The notes: a model not told the origin generated them from the letters alone. A stretch of 64,000 nt of DNA from Cichorium intybus (GCA_023525715.1 CM042012.1:61742705-61806704); one strand, 5' to 3'; shown: positions 12,406 to 25,020, counted from the first letter of the stretch. Translations and numbers: made by a program.

Positions 12406-13157
12406 ACAACATTATCACAACCGTAAATCTCATTCCTATAGGGTTCGCTAAAATTCAAACTAGTCCACACCATAAGTCAACGGTCAAAAGTCAACTCCAG
12501 GTAAAAAAGTCAACATCAGCACGAATAGCGGCACTATCGCCTACTGTTCTCGTCACTTAAGAGTGTGAACCTATTTACGGGTCTTTCCAAATTTCATGGC
12601 GCTTTCCCAAGGCCTTAGCGATGCTAATTCTCAAATGTTCATTTTCTTCATTAAGTCCTTAATCGGTCCAACCAGTGGCCATGGCCTTTCCAGAACTCAA
12701 CCATGGGATCAAAGGCTCGTCTTTCATTCATTAATTTGGACATGCATGTCCCATACATGTCCGAAATCTTAACCCTAATCCTAAAATTATGATAATCGTA
12801 TTTTTCTAAGGCATGGCTTAAGGTGACAGAGGGTAAGGTCTTGAACACGAATTAAAGTTCCAAAAGAGTGTTCTTGGGTAGATATAAACTGTGGAGTCCT
12901 TCAAACTTCAGCCATGGCATAATATGATCCATCAATTGACAAAACCATGACTAAACCTCAATAACACGTTCATATAACCAAAATAGGGCCTTGAGATACT
13001 TACAATGGTCCTAAGCATCGAGGAGAAGATCAGGAACCTGAAGTGACTTGATGCTACAACTCCAAAACACCTTCTTCTTTTTTGTAACTTCCAAAAGCAA
13101 GAGAACGATCCTAGATTCATTGGGTTTAGGATGGGTTAAAATGGTTATCATCATGTT
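12406..13157. other. non-coding gypsy-like sequence
   Basis: No supported ORF. AAGTCAACGGTCAAAAGTCAAC and the surrounding style resemble LTR or untranslated parts of plant gypsy elements. It was continuous with 17467 onward before element D inserted, as the 5-bp duplication shows. Confidence 0.4.
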
Positions 13158-13162
13158 CCTGT

Positions 13163-14358
13163 TGTTGAGATAGTATGGAGCCTAATCCAAACTGAATGAA
13201 GACCCAAGACAGCCGAAGTGGTACAATTGTCTATAGCAACCAGAAAATAAAGGCGAGTCGAAGCTAGAGCTGTGAATGTGTGCATCTCTAAAAAGTCTCC
13301 AGACATTCAGTCTAGTGGGAGTCCTTCGCTCCAGTCAGATCAGTCATGGCAGATCATAAATAAGAAGGGGTGACCCTTCAGAAGATTTGTAGAAGGTTGA
13401 ACCAAATGCATGAAGATCAGCAAGACTAAGGCAGCCTTTCCTTGTCCGGATCCGAAGCCATATCCAATGCAGGGATGCGAATGTGTCTAATCATTCGGAC
13501 CGAGGAAGATCAAACCACGTTTGGATGAGAAGATACGTCCTCATCATAAACATGAATGAAGATATCCAAGATTGACGATAGAAATCAGTTGGTGACAGAA
13601 TCGTTACCAGACTAAAGAACTGTGACTAAAAGATAACTTTATTCGGACCGAAAGGAAATATCCGAGGATGCCTCTCATCAGTGACTCATGCGGATCATAG
13701 TTCATCGTGGTAGCAATAGCTTACGTTATGGTCACAAGATTGAACGCATCAGTAGCAGGAGAAGTATAGTAGACAGAAGTTGCAGAAGCACAAGTCGGAC
13801 AGTTACAGTCTTGTTGAAGGGAAGATCTCAACCAAAGACCAATGGGGTCTTCAACCGAAGGCGAGGCATCGGTTGTACCTGGTATTGGTATTGTTACATC
13901 TCATGTCAGAATAATATTGGGAACACGCCAAAATAGTACACTGTGTCTGGGGCAACATGGGGAGCATGGTGTTGTCTACTTTATGAGTCTATAAAGTGAT
14001 AAGATGCAGGGCTAGTTTGTCCTTTTTCTTTTTCCCGCCCAAAGACTTCGCGTTCAAGCTTCCATATCCCACTATCTATACATCTCATCTACTACTCATT
14101 GTAACAATGTAAACATATCAATGATATGAGTGTAGTTATAATTTCTCTCTTGTAAAATCATTGAAGTTTATCAATGAAGTTTCTCTCGTTTCTCAAAGTG
14201 GGCGTAGCCCAACGAGATGTTGGGTGAACCACTTTAAATCATTGTGTTTCTAGTTCTCAATTTATTTTTCGTTACCCACTAGCCTAGATAGTTGAGTGAA
14301 TGTTTTTCGAAGTACTTGGCTGTGTTTGTTGGTGTGCCCTTCCGCTGTGTACCCAACA
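13163..14358 (+). repeat. 5' LTR of element D
   Basis: 1,196 bp, TG...CA, with a likely TATA box (TATAAA, 13990-13995). It is clearly alignable to the 3' LTR but with many substitutions, and it lacks a ~80-bp segment present in the 3' LTR. Confidence 0.9.
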
Positions 14359-14361
14359 AAC

Positions 14362-14373
14362 TGGTATCAGAGC
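14362..14373 (+). other. primer-binding site of element D (tRNA-iMet type)
   Basis: TGGTATCAGAGC, the standard plant PBS complementary to the 3' end of initiator methionine tRNA, just after the 5' LTR. Confidence 0.9.
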
Positions 14374-16173
14374 TTCATGGTTGAAGTCGGGAGGTCCAAG
14401 ATCGACAAACAGGAGTTCATAACTTTGACTATTGGGGTATGGAGACGTAAGGTTGACCCTGCCAGATCTGCTGCACCTGTCCACAGTTTGAATAACCTAG
14501 AGATGTGGCAATGGCGGTGGAAGAACCAAGTTGAAGAGAGAACGGATCTAGAGGCAGGCCTAACATAACATGTAATATGGAGATGGAGTTATCGTTACTA
14601 TGATCCATGCTCTAGTTTTCGACGTCTCGGGTTGGACAAGGCTCTTTCGACACATCAATAGGCCAAGTCCAGGTACCCCGTCACTCTTCTGGAAGCAAAA
14701 GTTGGAGAAACCCACTGAAGTGCCGAAAGTCAACACTCGCGTCAGAAGTCATAGCGTCGGTCCTTACCGAGGTGACAGTCTCTAACCGAAGTTAACATCA
14801 GAAGAGAGGCAAGAGTAAAAGAATGGATCCCCATATCCGAGAAGTTTCAAGGCCAAAGACTTCAATTCCTAAGTCAGTCTTAACCGAAGAACCATCCGAA
14901 AGGGAAGTACGTTCACAACGACGTACAGCTCCATACTCAAAAGCCTAAGTTTTCAGTTAGCTTGTTGGTTGCGTTGACGAAGACTGCAAGGTGGATGAGT
15001 ATCTCTTGCACATCTAAGGGTCTTTGGATGAGTCACAATTGTCAGAACTAGACAAGTGACAGTGACTGGAGTGAAGTCCATCTAGAAGAAAGACCAGTCT
15101 ACCTTAGATGAACCCACTGCACTTCACTAGCCCATGCGGCAGGAGAGTCGAAGGCAGTAGGAGCATCAGAAGTTCTAGTAACATCAGGGTGTTGACATTC
15201 ACTGCCATGGAAGGTGAATTGTCTATTCAATACCTTTGATGTTGTACCCTTGTTGGCAAAGTACAACTGCTAACCGAAGAGGAGTATCTGACATCTCGTC
15301 TGGAGTCATGAGGACGAAGTTTCCATACAGTGGAATATAACTAGAAAGACGAGAGATGTTCAGTTTGGCAGGAACGAGACTTGGTTCTCTATCAATTAAA
15401 TCGGCAGAAAGTGGCACTTCAGAGCCGAAGGTCGTTCATGCATCAAAGATTGTCGAAAAACAAGAAGTACAAGAAAGGGTGTGGAATATCCTAAACAGTG
15501 GGAATGCAATTAATTAAGATCTTTTCTCCTCACAGTGACAAAGATGAGCATCCAAGGTTCTTAGTACCTTGGCCATGGTGGAGTTTACCCCATAAGGTCA
15601 GATGTGAAGCCTCGCATACTTATACACAATCAGACCGAACGTCTTCCCATTGCTACACCAGTCGGAGTTTCCAGTTGTTGATGGGAAACCAGGTGTGCAC
15701 GGAAGGAAGCTTGTATGGATAACAAGGAATAACAGGAGCTCAAAAATAAGTGTATCATTTGTTGCTCTAGGAAGTCTAGAACACCTCGTTCATCATCCTC
15801 AAGTTGTACAGTTGATGCTATGTTGGAGGAGGGATCCAACATACAGATTATCAACAAGCTTAGATCTTATGGTCTAGAACGTTCAGAATATGAACTCGGC
15901 ACAGCTTAGCTGATTAAGTAGGAGTAAGTCGTCAAGAGTATGAGCTTCAAACATCTGAAGGACGTTTCAGTCGAAGTGTATCCTGAAAGTCCCAAGAGAA
16001 GCTCATGATACAGTTGCTGAAGAACACTACTTTCCCCATTTGAAGGTTCATCACTTTCAAAGCAAACGTTAAGGCGGGAGTATTCTTAACGACCTTCGTT
16101 GAAAAAGGCAGAGATCGAGAGAGAGAATACAAGAAGAACTTGGTAGACAGGAAGATTAGTTCAGATCAGTCTC
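14374..16173 (+). other. non-coding interior of element D
   Basis: No gag, protease, RT, RNase H or integrase motif. The short ORFs present lack codon structure. Motifs such as AACCGAAG and GACAGTC recur. The internal length puts it between TRIM and LARD categories. Confidence 0.7.
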
Positions 16174-16185
16174 CAAGTGGGAGAT

Positions 16186-17461
16186 TGTTGAGTTAGTGCG
16201 GAGCCTAATACGAACTAGAGAAAGACCCAAGACAGCCAAAGTGGAACAGTTGTCTGAAGCAACCAGAAAACAGAGGCGAGTTAAAACTAGTGTTGTGAAG
16301 GTGTGCATCTCAAACAAGTCTCCAGGCATTCAGTCTAGTGGGAGTCCTTCGCTCAGGTCAGATCAGCCATGGCAGATCAGAAATAAGAAGGGGTGACCCT
16401 TCAGAAGATCTGCAGAAGGTTGAACCGAAGGCATGAAGATCGGCAGGACTAAGGCAGCCTTGCCTTGTCCGGATCCGAAGCCATGACAAGTGTAGGGATC
16501 CAAATGTTTCTAATCATTTGGACAGATCAAACCTCATTCGGATGAGAAGATACGTCCTTAGCATGTACATGAAGGAAGATATCCAAGATTGACAACAGAA
16601 GTCAGTTGGTGACGGAATCGTTACCAGACTAAAGAATTGTGACTAAGAGATAACTTTATATGGACCGAAGGGAGATATCTGAGGATGCCTCTCATCAGTG
16701 TCTCATGCGGATCATAGTTCATCGTGACAGCAATAGCTTAGGCTATGGTCATAGGAATGAACGCATCAGCAGTAGGAGAAGATGAATCCACAGAATCCTC
16801 TAACCGAAGTTAAGTCTGGAAGAAGAAGTTTTTATTGAAGGAAGAGTTAACCCTTGTATGAAGTATAGTTCGACAGAAGTTACAGAAGCATAATTCGGAC
16901 AGTTATAGTCTCGTTGAAGGAAAGATCTCAACCGAAGACCAATCGGGGTTCTTCAACCGAAAGCGAGGCATCGGTTGTACCCGGTATTGGTATTGTTGCA
17001 TCTCATGTTAGAAGAATATTGGGAACACACCAAAGAACAATACACTGTGCCAGGGGAAGCATGGGGAGCATGGTGTTGTCTACTATATGAGTCTATAAAG
17101 TGATAAGGTGCGGGGCTAGTTTGTCCTTTTGCTTTTTCCCGCCCAAAGTCTTGTGTTTTCAAGCTTCCATATCCCGCTATCAATACATTTCATCTTATAC
17201 TCATTGTAACATGTTAAACATATCAATGATATGAGTGTAGTCATAGTTTCTCTCTTGTAAATCATTGAAGTTTATCAATGAAGTTTCTCTCGTTTCTCAC
17301 AGTGGACGTAGCCCAACGAGATGTTGGGTGAACCACTTTAAATCTTGTATTTCTAGTTCTCAATTTATTTTTCATTACCCACTAGCCTAGATAGTTGAGT
17401 GAACGTTTGTCTAAGTACTTGGTCGTGTTCGTTGGTGTGCCCTTCCGCTGCGTACACAACA
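16186..17461 (+). repeat. 3' LTR of element D
   Basis: 1,276 bp, preceded by the purine tract at 16174-16184, with a TATA box at 17094-17099. The extra ~80 bp relative to the 5' LTR lies at about 16783-16862. Confidence 0.9.
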
Positions 17462-17466
17462 CCTGT

Positions 17467-18336
17467 TTGGGGTTAAAAACTGAAATATGACTTAATAACA
17501 AAATAATTGTACAAGTATCTATATATAGTAAGGTTAGCTAGTATGCATTGTAGTAACTTATTATACCTTATAGGAGTATAAGGTGTGGGTGGACCTTGGT
17601 CGGACCCTCTGAGTCGCTGTGCGGATTTCTTCATTTGCGGTTTCGAGGTGAGTTCATCACTACACTGTATTGAAGTTGTACATCCTTTACTGTAGCTCGC
17701 GTGTCTTGTTTAGGATGTAGGTGGGTAGTACTAGGCTATGAGAAGTTCTAGTAGGTGTGTGAGTGTGGTGAATGGGTACAGAGCAATACATCATTGAGCT
17801 GGGTGCCATCATTGTGCTGGGTGCATTGATTAAGTTGGGTACCATGATTGTGTTGTGTATTGTGATTGTGTTGTGTGCCATCATTTTGATGGGTGTCGTG
17901 ATTGAGCTAAGTGTCATGATTGTGCTATGTACTGTGATTGTGTTGTGTGCCTTGTTTATGTTGTGTGCCTTATTTGTGTTGTGTGCCTTTGATGAGGGTA
18001 GAATATGTGTGATGGATATATTGTGTATGTGTTGAATTCACTAAGCTGTGTGCTTATCCTTTCCCTTTCAAACCACTGTTGTTAGGTACTTCGAGTATGA
18101 CGGATGGCAAGGCGTGACGTATACACACCGTTGCAGCTATTGTTTGAGATTATGTGTTGATTTGACTTTTATTAGATTGTGACATCAGCTGGTTGATAGT
18201 TATGTTTGATAATGGAATCCCTTTAAAAGAATTCAATTATATTAATCTTGGAAATTATTAAATAATATGATGAGTATTGTTAAAATTGTTTTATTAATTT
18301 TTTTTTTAAATTTACTCTAAAATTTGGAACGTTACA
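17467..18336 (+). repeat. gypsy LTR fragment C2 with 21-bp minisatellite
   Basis: Second copy of the C family. A promoter-like AT stretch (TATATATAG near 17520) is followed by TTTCGAGGTGAGTTCATCACTAC. Then comes a shorter 21-bp array (17780-17990) and the shared unique segment (TTCACTAAGC, GATGGCAAGGCGTGAC), ending GGAACGTTACA at 18336. Confidence 0.6.
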
Positions 18337-19440
18337 GAATTTTGTCCAAACTTTAAATTTGTTATGAATATAGTACAAACTTTTTTTTACTGTTATGCCT
18401 CAAAATTATTTTTCTTTGCATATTTAACGTTCTACAACTTTTTTATAAAGCTTTTATACGTTTTTGAACTTTATGACAATTTTAAAAAATAAAAAAAAGT
18501 TTAAAACCGTTTATTTTTTTAATTTAAAAACAATTATAAATTATATGATTTTTGCAAACTTTTTTAAAATTGTTATTAAATCATTTTTAAAAGGTTTTCA
18601 ACTTATTTTACAAAAATAATAAAACTTTTCTACATATTTTTATAAGTTTTTTTACATCCTTTTAATTTTTTTTAAAGATTCTAAACTTACTTTTAATTTT
18701 TTAGTTTTTTAATTTTTTTTACACTTCCCAACAGCTTTTTTATAATTTTTACTTGTTTTTTATAAATTTTTTAATTGAAAATATTTTTGATTGTTCTGAA
18801 AAATTTGTAATAAAATTATAAAATGTTTTTAAGAAGCTTAGAGAAGACCATAAGAATATTCTCAAAAGGTCCAATTTAAAAAAAAACATATAAAAGGACT
18901 CTAAAGGTTTATAAAAACGTTTTAAAAAATTTTAAAAATGTTTAAAACATTTGATAAAAAAGTATAAAAGGAATTTTAAAATGTTACAAAAATTATTATA
19001 TAAAAAATATTATTTTGGCTTAAATTTATAATAAAAAATTATACCGTATTCATAACAAAATCAAAAATTGAATCAAATTTATAATAAAAATTAATTTATA
19101 ACAATAATTAAAATCTGAACGAAATCAAATTTATAATAAAAATTAAAGTGTGAACGAAAATATAAAATTAATATCTAACATGATAATAATCATAATACAA
19201 TAAATTTTAAAGACATTTTTAATAGTTTTTTTCAAAACTATCTTATTCCTTTTTTAACTTATAGTTACCGGGTATTTGTATTTCCTAATATTTATTGGCC
19301 AAAATAGTGAGCTGGAAAATATCCCTTAATTTTATATGATTTATGAAAAGACGTTTTGGAGGATATATAAATTTTTTCCAAAAAAAATATATTTTATTAC
19401 TGAATTATGTTTCTTATAAGAAAGGCCAATGAATGACACC
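18337..19440. other. AT-rich intergenic spacer
   Basis: Very low GC with T- and A-rich runs and short repeats such as AAATTTATAATAAAAATT around 19070-19145. No ORF or recognisable element. It lies directly upstream of the HD-Zip promoter, so distal regulatory sites are possible but cannot be shown. Confidence 0.6.
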
Positions 19441-19474
19441 CCACCCCACAACTTGTGCTTCTTCTGCTTCGTTG

Positions 19475-19480
19475 TATAAA
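19475..19480 (+). promoter_or_regulatory. TATA box of the HD-Zip gene
   Basis: TATAAA in the context GTTGTATAAAACTC, about 150 bp upstream of the start codon. It is followed by a CT-rich leader with CTTTCTC repeats, a typical plant core promoter and 5' UTR. Confidence 0.6.
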
Positions 19481-19626
19481 ACTCACTCAGATTTTGAGAA
19501 AGACGCAACAACAAAATTAATTTTCTCTTTCTCCCGTTACTTCATTCGTCAATTTCAAGATTTTATCTTTTTCTCAAAAACCCACAACACAAAAATTCTT
19601 GATTTTGCTTCAATTTCTTCAGTGTC

Positions 19627-21532
19627 ATGAAAAGGAACTTCAATTGCTCCGATTCTTTGACTCATTTTCTCTCACACCCACTTGAAGGTATTCAACAATG
19701 GCAGATTGTTATTTGTAGAACAATAATAGTATATTCCAAATCATTTGTGCCTTCCTTACTTGTATATCATGCATTAAAAGTTACACCTTGCTCTGGATAG
19801 GTCAATTTTTTTCACTTTTTAAAATGGAATGGTCGTCTACATCGTCTTTAAACAGTTCTTTAGCATTTTTCATATTTTATTTTCCAAAAGATCGTGACTT
19901 TTCAGTTTCTTTTCTTTTTTCTTTCTGAATGTGAATTTCAAGAAACCATAATACGATCTCTTAACATAAAGAGTCAATTTCGAAATTGGAAAATCGACAT
20001 GATCTCTTTCGTATTCGATAATTGTTAGAAACAATTTCGCCATGTAACTTTTTGTTACGTTTTAAGTTGATATAATCATTGATCTAGCTTAAACCAAAAC
20101 AATCTTTTGCTGAATTTAATGTTTGAAAGGTAGCAAATTTGACCTTTAAAAGGTCAAAAGTAGAGTTTTTGAGCTGGTTAATATCTATTAACTGTTCTTC
20201 TTTCTTGATGACTTAGGTGAGATGAAAGTAGAAGAAGACTGCATTTACAACGGAGAATTTCAGTCAATGGTGGACGGCGGTGGCAGTGGCGGCGGCGATG
20301 GAGAAGACTACGGCGGCGAAGAAGCGGGGCACTTTGGTGACAAAAAGAGAAGATTAAGCAATCATCAAGTGAAATCATTGGAGAAAATCTTTGAAGTCGA
20401 TAACAAACTTGACCCAGAAAGGAAAGTGAAAGTGGCGCAAGATTTGGGATTGCAGCCGCGGCAGGTGGCTATTTGGTTCCAAAACCGCCGTGCACGGTGG
20501 AAGACAAAACAGTTGGAGAGAGACTACACTCTTCTTAAGTCTAACTATGATGCCCTTAAGCATAATTATCACAAGCTTGAACAAGAGAAAGAAACCATAA
20601 TCAAAGAGGTAATATAAGTATAAGTATTGTTTATTTTCTTGATTTGTGTATTGTTTGAATTAATATGATGTCATGTGGAAATTCACATAAAACCAGTTTC
20701 ATATTTTTGTTGATATCAATTAACTGGAAAAAAATGAAATATAATTATATAAAACATTTAATCTTAAAAATATTAGCAAATGAGGTCATTTAATTATGGG
20801 TTAAAACAAAACAATTTTCATTTATTATTATTTGCAATTACGAAAACAAATTTGTAAGTTATTTCTATAGAGCTATGGGATTTTGATTTTTAAATTGAAT
20901 TCATGAGAGAATTGTTTACTATATTTATGATAAGAATTGCTTTAAACTATGAATCATGAAACTTCTTATATCTTATTTTTTTTTTTTAAACGGCAAATCT
21001 ATGATACTCCTACTCTTAAACTTCTTATTTGTTATATAAACAATAAATTGATGTAATTTCTTGCATATTTATGCAGTTAGTAGAGCTAAAAGCAAAGCTT
21101 CACGACGAAACAACACAAACAAATGACGAGTTCGAGGAGAGAGACAATGCTTTGTTCTTGGGATCTGATCCAACGAATGCAAACCATGAAGTATACACGA
21201 GTTTAAACTACGAAAAAACTCGAAAATTACTAGAGTTAAAAGATGGGTTTTCTGACAGTGATTCTAGTGGGGTTTTAAACGACGAAAACATGAATGTTAG
21301 CAACACAAATGGAAGCCCGTTGCTAAATATGGCAAGTTTTGGTCTCTCTTCTCTTTGTTCATCGTCAGCTACAACATCAAATCAGACAGAACTTATAGAT
21401 CCAGGGACATATCAGCAACAATCAGATCCGTATTTAGTTAGTAATGCAATTGTCGAGGAAGAATCATGCAACATTTTTTTGGTCGATCAAGCTCCTAACC
21501 TTTGTTGGTACTTTCGGGATCACACAAACTAG
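19627..21532 (+). CDS. HD-Zip class I transcription factor (ATHB5/6/16-like), 3 exons, 302 aa
   Basis: Exons 19627-19687, 20217-20608 and 21077-21532 join in frame through GT-AG introns to 302 codons plus a stop. The N-terminus MKRNFNCSDSL matches the start typical of the ATHB6 clade. The homeodomain spans about residues 62-117 (KKRRLSNHQVKSLEKIFE; recognition helix WFQNRRARWK at 107-116), followed directly by a leucine zipper with heptad positions L120, L127, L134, L141, I148, L155. The second intron splits the zipper after residue 151. The C-terminus has an acidic/Ser-rich region and an aromatic PNLCWYF motif resembling AHA activation motifs. Family members bind CAATNATTG as dimers in the nucleus, and several respond to ABA and drought. 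The exact paralogue cannot be named. No damage is visible. Confidence 0.93.
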
Positions 21533-22523
21533 TGATTGAATGGCTTATATAGTTGGTAGTTGAAGTACGAAGGAAGGTTATGAAAATGAATAATTGTGTA
21601 ATATTTTGGAAACGATGTGAAGTATATTAAAATAGTCGACAATAATGTAATATTTTTTGCTCATAATTATTTTGAAACAGTTGTACGATGTTTATCATGC
21701 AATGGTAAAATGATGATGGTTATCAATGATCTCATAATTACAACTTCGTGAACTCGTCTTGACTGTAAATGATCTCATAAAAACCATCTGCAATTTCTAT
21801 TATTAATTTATGTGACAAAATTATTTTTTATACGAATTATGGAACCATGTTTTAAGTTTGTTAGAATAGTAAGTAGCATCGGAAATGGAGACTTTTAAGT
21901 TTTAACCGAGCCGAATGGGTTATAGGCTAATATCATTTTCGCAATTCATGTTTAGAAGTGGTTTTGATAAGGAATTTCTAAGAACCAATTTTAAAAGAGT
22001 TTCAAGCAATCTTATTGGTTCTTTTAAGCAACTTCAATCTAAAGATATTTAGAGTTATATTTTTATTAACAAGTTGTTAATAGCAATTAAAGATATTTTT
22101 TTTTGGAAGATATTTGACTTGGAAATTCTCCATTTCAAAATTGTTGCACTTGAAGTTAACCAAAAAAAATGTAAACGCCCCCTCCCTCGTGATGTGATAT
22201 GTGTGTGAATGTCAACCCACACAACACACACCCGCACACATAGAGGGGGTTTATTTAAGATCATCCTACTTCTAAGTTGTGTAAGGACGTTTTGTTCGAC
22301 AATATCATATCTCAGTCGTATTTTTAGTTTTCTATAAGATATTGTAAAAAGAAAATTACCTAGGTATGATGGATAATGATCAAAGGTCAAGGATCAAGAT
22401 CCAACATTTGTCGTTTTAAAAAACGTATTGGTCAATAGTAAACTCAAGGGAAGAGAATCAATTTGAACTATTGTTAGACCTTGAACTGACCATCCGCAGT
22501 AGAGAGTCTTAATGTGTTGAATG
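21533..22523. other. 3' flank of the HD-Zip gene and intergenic DNA
   Basis: The first ~150 bp is the likely 3' UTR; the site of polyadenylation cannot be fixed. The rest contains no ORF with recognisable content. A CA/CACA-rich patch lies at 22200-22240. Confidence 0.5.
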
Positions 22524-23200
22524 TGTAATGTCTGATTTTCATACAAAGTACAACTAATTTTTTTTAAATGTTTAAACACATTCATTTACAAATCAAAAGC
22601 TCATCATATTTATGGTGTACATCATACAAACCAAAAGCATTCAAGTATAACAAGAAGCAACACAGTGTATATGTGTCACACCTTGCCATCCTTGGTATCT
22701 GAAGTACCTAAAACAATGGTTTTAATAGGCAACAGTTAAGCACACAGCTTAACGAATTTCAACACATACAAAGTACATCAATCACGTATGTTTCACCTCT
22801 AACACAAAAACACAACAAGACAAACACAGTAACATTATCCACTCCAAACTGTGTGATGAGTCGTGCTATCTTGCTCATTATATCGAGCTATACATACAAT
22901 CTTGCTAGTGCATCTTGCTAACCGCTCAGCACTCTCAGTCGTGCATACAATATTGTTCTGTGCATCTTGTCGGGGAATCTTGCTCTATACACAATCATCC
23001 CACATATTCTAGGCAACACAATCGCCTAATACTACACACCTTCATATTTGCATATACCAAACATTCCAAAATAGTCAAGTATAACTACTAACATAACATC
23101 AACGAACACAAAATATAGCAAAGGATCTATAATGTCAGTACAATGCAATGAGAAACTCACTTGATAGATAGCAGTAGGGTATCACACAAGAAAGGTAGAA
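22524..23200 (-). repeat. inverted gypsy LTR fragment C3
   Basis: On the minus strand this piece carries the family C segment (TTAAGCTGTGTGCTTA, TAGGTACTTC, GATGGCAAGGTGTGAC) and ends CATTACA at 22524. In place of the 21-bp array seen in C1 and C2 it has a different array rich in GAGCAAGAT/AGCAAGATGCAC (about 22860-22990). The upstream limit near 23200 is uncertain. Confidence 0.55.
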
Positions 23201-24246
23201 ATCAAAGACCCTCATTCTTCAACTGACCTACACCCCATATACAACTACTTAGAACAGAGTTTGTGTTTTATAAAGTAGTTATTTATTCTTTTGTTCAACA
23301 AAGCAACATGTTTTCATTTAAAGGTAGAGTTATTCAAAACTTCTAAATCATTTGGGACTATGAATCATTCAAATATGAATGACTCAAATACTGCCAAACA
23401 ACTTACAACAAATAAAACAGACTTTAAACAAACTGTTTATCTATGACTTTTATTTAATCATTCCAGAAACCATGTCAAAATTAACCATGTCAGACCTTAA
23501 TTAGTAGGTGGATATAAACAAGTAATCATATATCAAAATTATTCTTAAATCTAATTGAGATAAATATTGAATGTACATTACTTTGTAAATATAATAATTC
23601 ATTTTTTATATTATTGTGAGAGTGAGATTGATAATTGGACATTTAAGGATACTCGTTACACCAATTTTAAATAAATATTTATCGATTTAACCTAGTATAT
23701 AAACAAATAAAATGTTTTACATTTGTCTTTGTACAATGAATCCAATATAATAAATGATAAATATTTAAAAACGAAAAGGAGCTCTCAAAATATCTTCATT
23801 AGTACTAAATTTCAATTTAATACGTTTTTATATCATTTTAAAAACAAAGTATATAATTAACTAAGGATGTGGGTGTCCTCCATTTGTAGGGTGTAGCATT
23901 ATTTTTAAGTTTGTACGCTTTGCTTTACATACAAAAAGAAATTATACTTTATTTAAATGGAGTATACTTTCCTGCCTATAAAGTGTAAAAAACATTACTT
24001 TACTAAAAATAGTGGTTAGATGAATGATTGCTTCTTAAAATCTAGAGGTACGATAACAAACAAAAGTTATGTCTCAAAAGATTACGATTAGTTATAACGT
24101 GGTAGCTGATCGTTGCATACATTAGATACTTACTATTATTATAAAAATTAAATGTAAAAAATAATTATATACTATACCGAAAGAGACATATTAGACTAAT
24201 TAACAAAGAGAGTTCCATAAAAATAGACAAAAAGCTATATAACCAA
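23201..24246. other. AT-rich intergenic DNA
   Basis: No ORF above background and no terminal repeats found. Confidence 0.5.
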
Positions 24247-24256
24247 AATAGTCATA

Positions 24257-24529
24257 TATATATATATATTTTTTATAACCGAGGACCCCACCCGACCCAT
24301 CCTTTGGATGACCCTGATGAAGCAACCTCGGGGCCCACGCACACCTGACAGCAGGGTGGTCCGGGTCAATCACCTACGGGGGTAGAGAGGTGGCCAGTGG
24401 CCATCCCCTGATTGAAACCTAACACTCCATATGGGGAAAGGGAGGGAGTGAGATTAGAACTTGTAACCTCTTTATGGGGGAAGAGAAAGAGTCCAAAGCC
24501 TTATCCACTAGGCCATGAGGGTGATGGTT
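24257..24529 (-). mobile_element. tRNA-derived SINE, full length
   Basis: Read on the minus strand, the head contains CTCATGGCCTAGTGGATAAGG, a tRNA-like A box (pol III promoter), and then GAGGTTACAAGTTCTAATCTC, a degenerate B box about 35 bp on. The body is GC-rich and the tail ends in a short A/T-rich run. Direct repeats AATAGTCATA flank it at 24247-24256 and 24530-24539, a 10-bp target duplication. Its 3' half is over 90% identical by eye to 60539-60645. SINEs are copied in trans by LINE reverse transcriptase; an L1-type family is present in this window. Confidence 0.85.
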
Positions 24530-24539
24530 AATAGTCATA

Positions 24540-25020
24540 ATTTTTGCAAGTCATATGTGGTCGGCGGAAATCTTCATCACCTGCAAAAAAAACTTGGCTC
24601 CTAGACCGACTTTGTGAGATATTTAAACATATTTGCATTTTACAAAGAGGTTTTTCACAATTGTTCTCTCCGAAGCAAAATGGGTTACCTATTACGGTAA
24701 GTTTTCAATATATTATATTAATTTTTTTGCACAAAATTACGTTTATTTGTACAGTTTTGTACACAATACCTACGAAAAAACTAGATTTTCTCATGAAACA
24801 AGATATTTTCGCAGGTATATACCTGCGACAATCTAAAAGTTCCTGAAAAACCCTAACTTTTATCAGGAAGTTGGAGATTTTTGCAGGCATGCACTTGCGA
24901 AAATCTGCAGCTTCCTGAGAAAACCCACTTTTCGCAGGCCAGACACCAGCAAAAATTTCATGTGCTTGCGAAAACTTCATGTTGCCTGCTAAAAGGTATG
25001 AGTATTTATTGTTTTTTTGG
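24540..25020. repeat. cluster of CGCAGG palindromes
   Basis: Repeated inverted motifs: TTTTCGCAGGTATATACCTGCGA (about 24808), GATTTTTGCAGGCATGCACTTGCGAAAATC (about 24870-24905) and TTTTCGCAGGCCAGACACC (about 24930). A related palindrome, TTTTCACAGGCCATGGCCTGCGAAAATC, occurs alone near 50565-50595. Element type not identified. Confidence 0.6.

Larger units (their letters stand above)
13163..17461 (+). mobile_element. complete non-autonomous LTR retrotransposon (element D, 4.3 kb)
   Basis: Both LTRs begin TGTTGAG and end CAACA. The element is flanked by identical 5-bp duplications CCTGT (13158-13162 and 17462-17466). A primer-binding site TGGTATCAGAGC (initiator-Met tRNA type) lies three bases after the 5' LTR, and a purine tract CAAGTGGGAGA precedes the 3' LTR. 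The 1.83-kb interior has no ORF longer than about 90 codons and no gag or pol motif, so it must have been moved by enzymes from another element. It interrupts older gypsy LTR sequence. Confidence 0.9.

Noticed and set aside
24480..24526. tRNA gene on the minus strand
   Set aside because: A and B boxes are present, but there is no cloverleaf or acceptor stem; it is the head of a SINE with target duplications.
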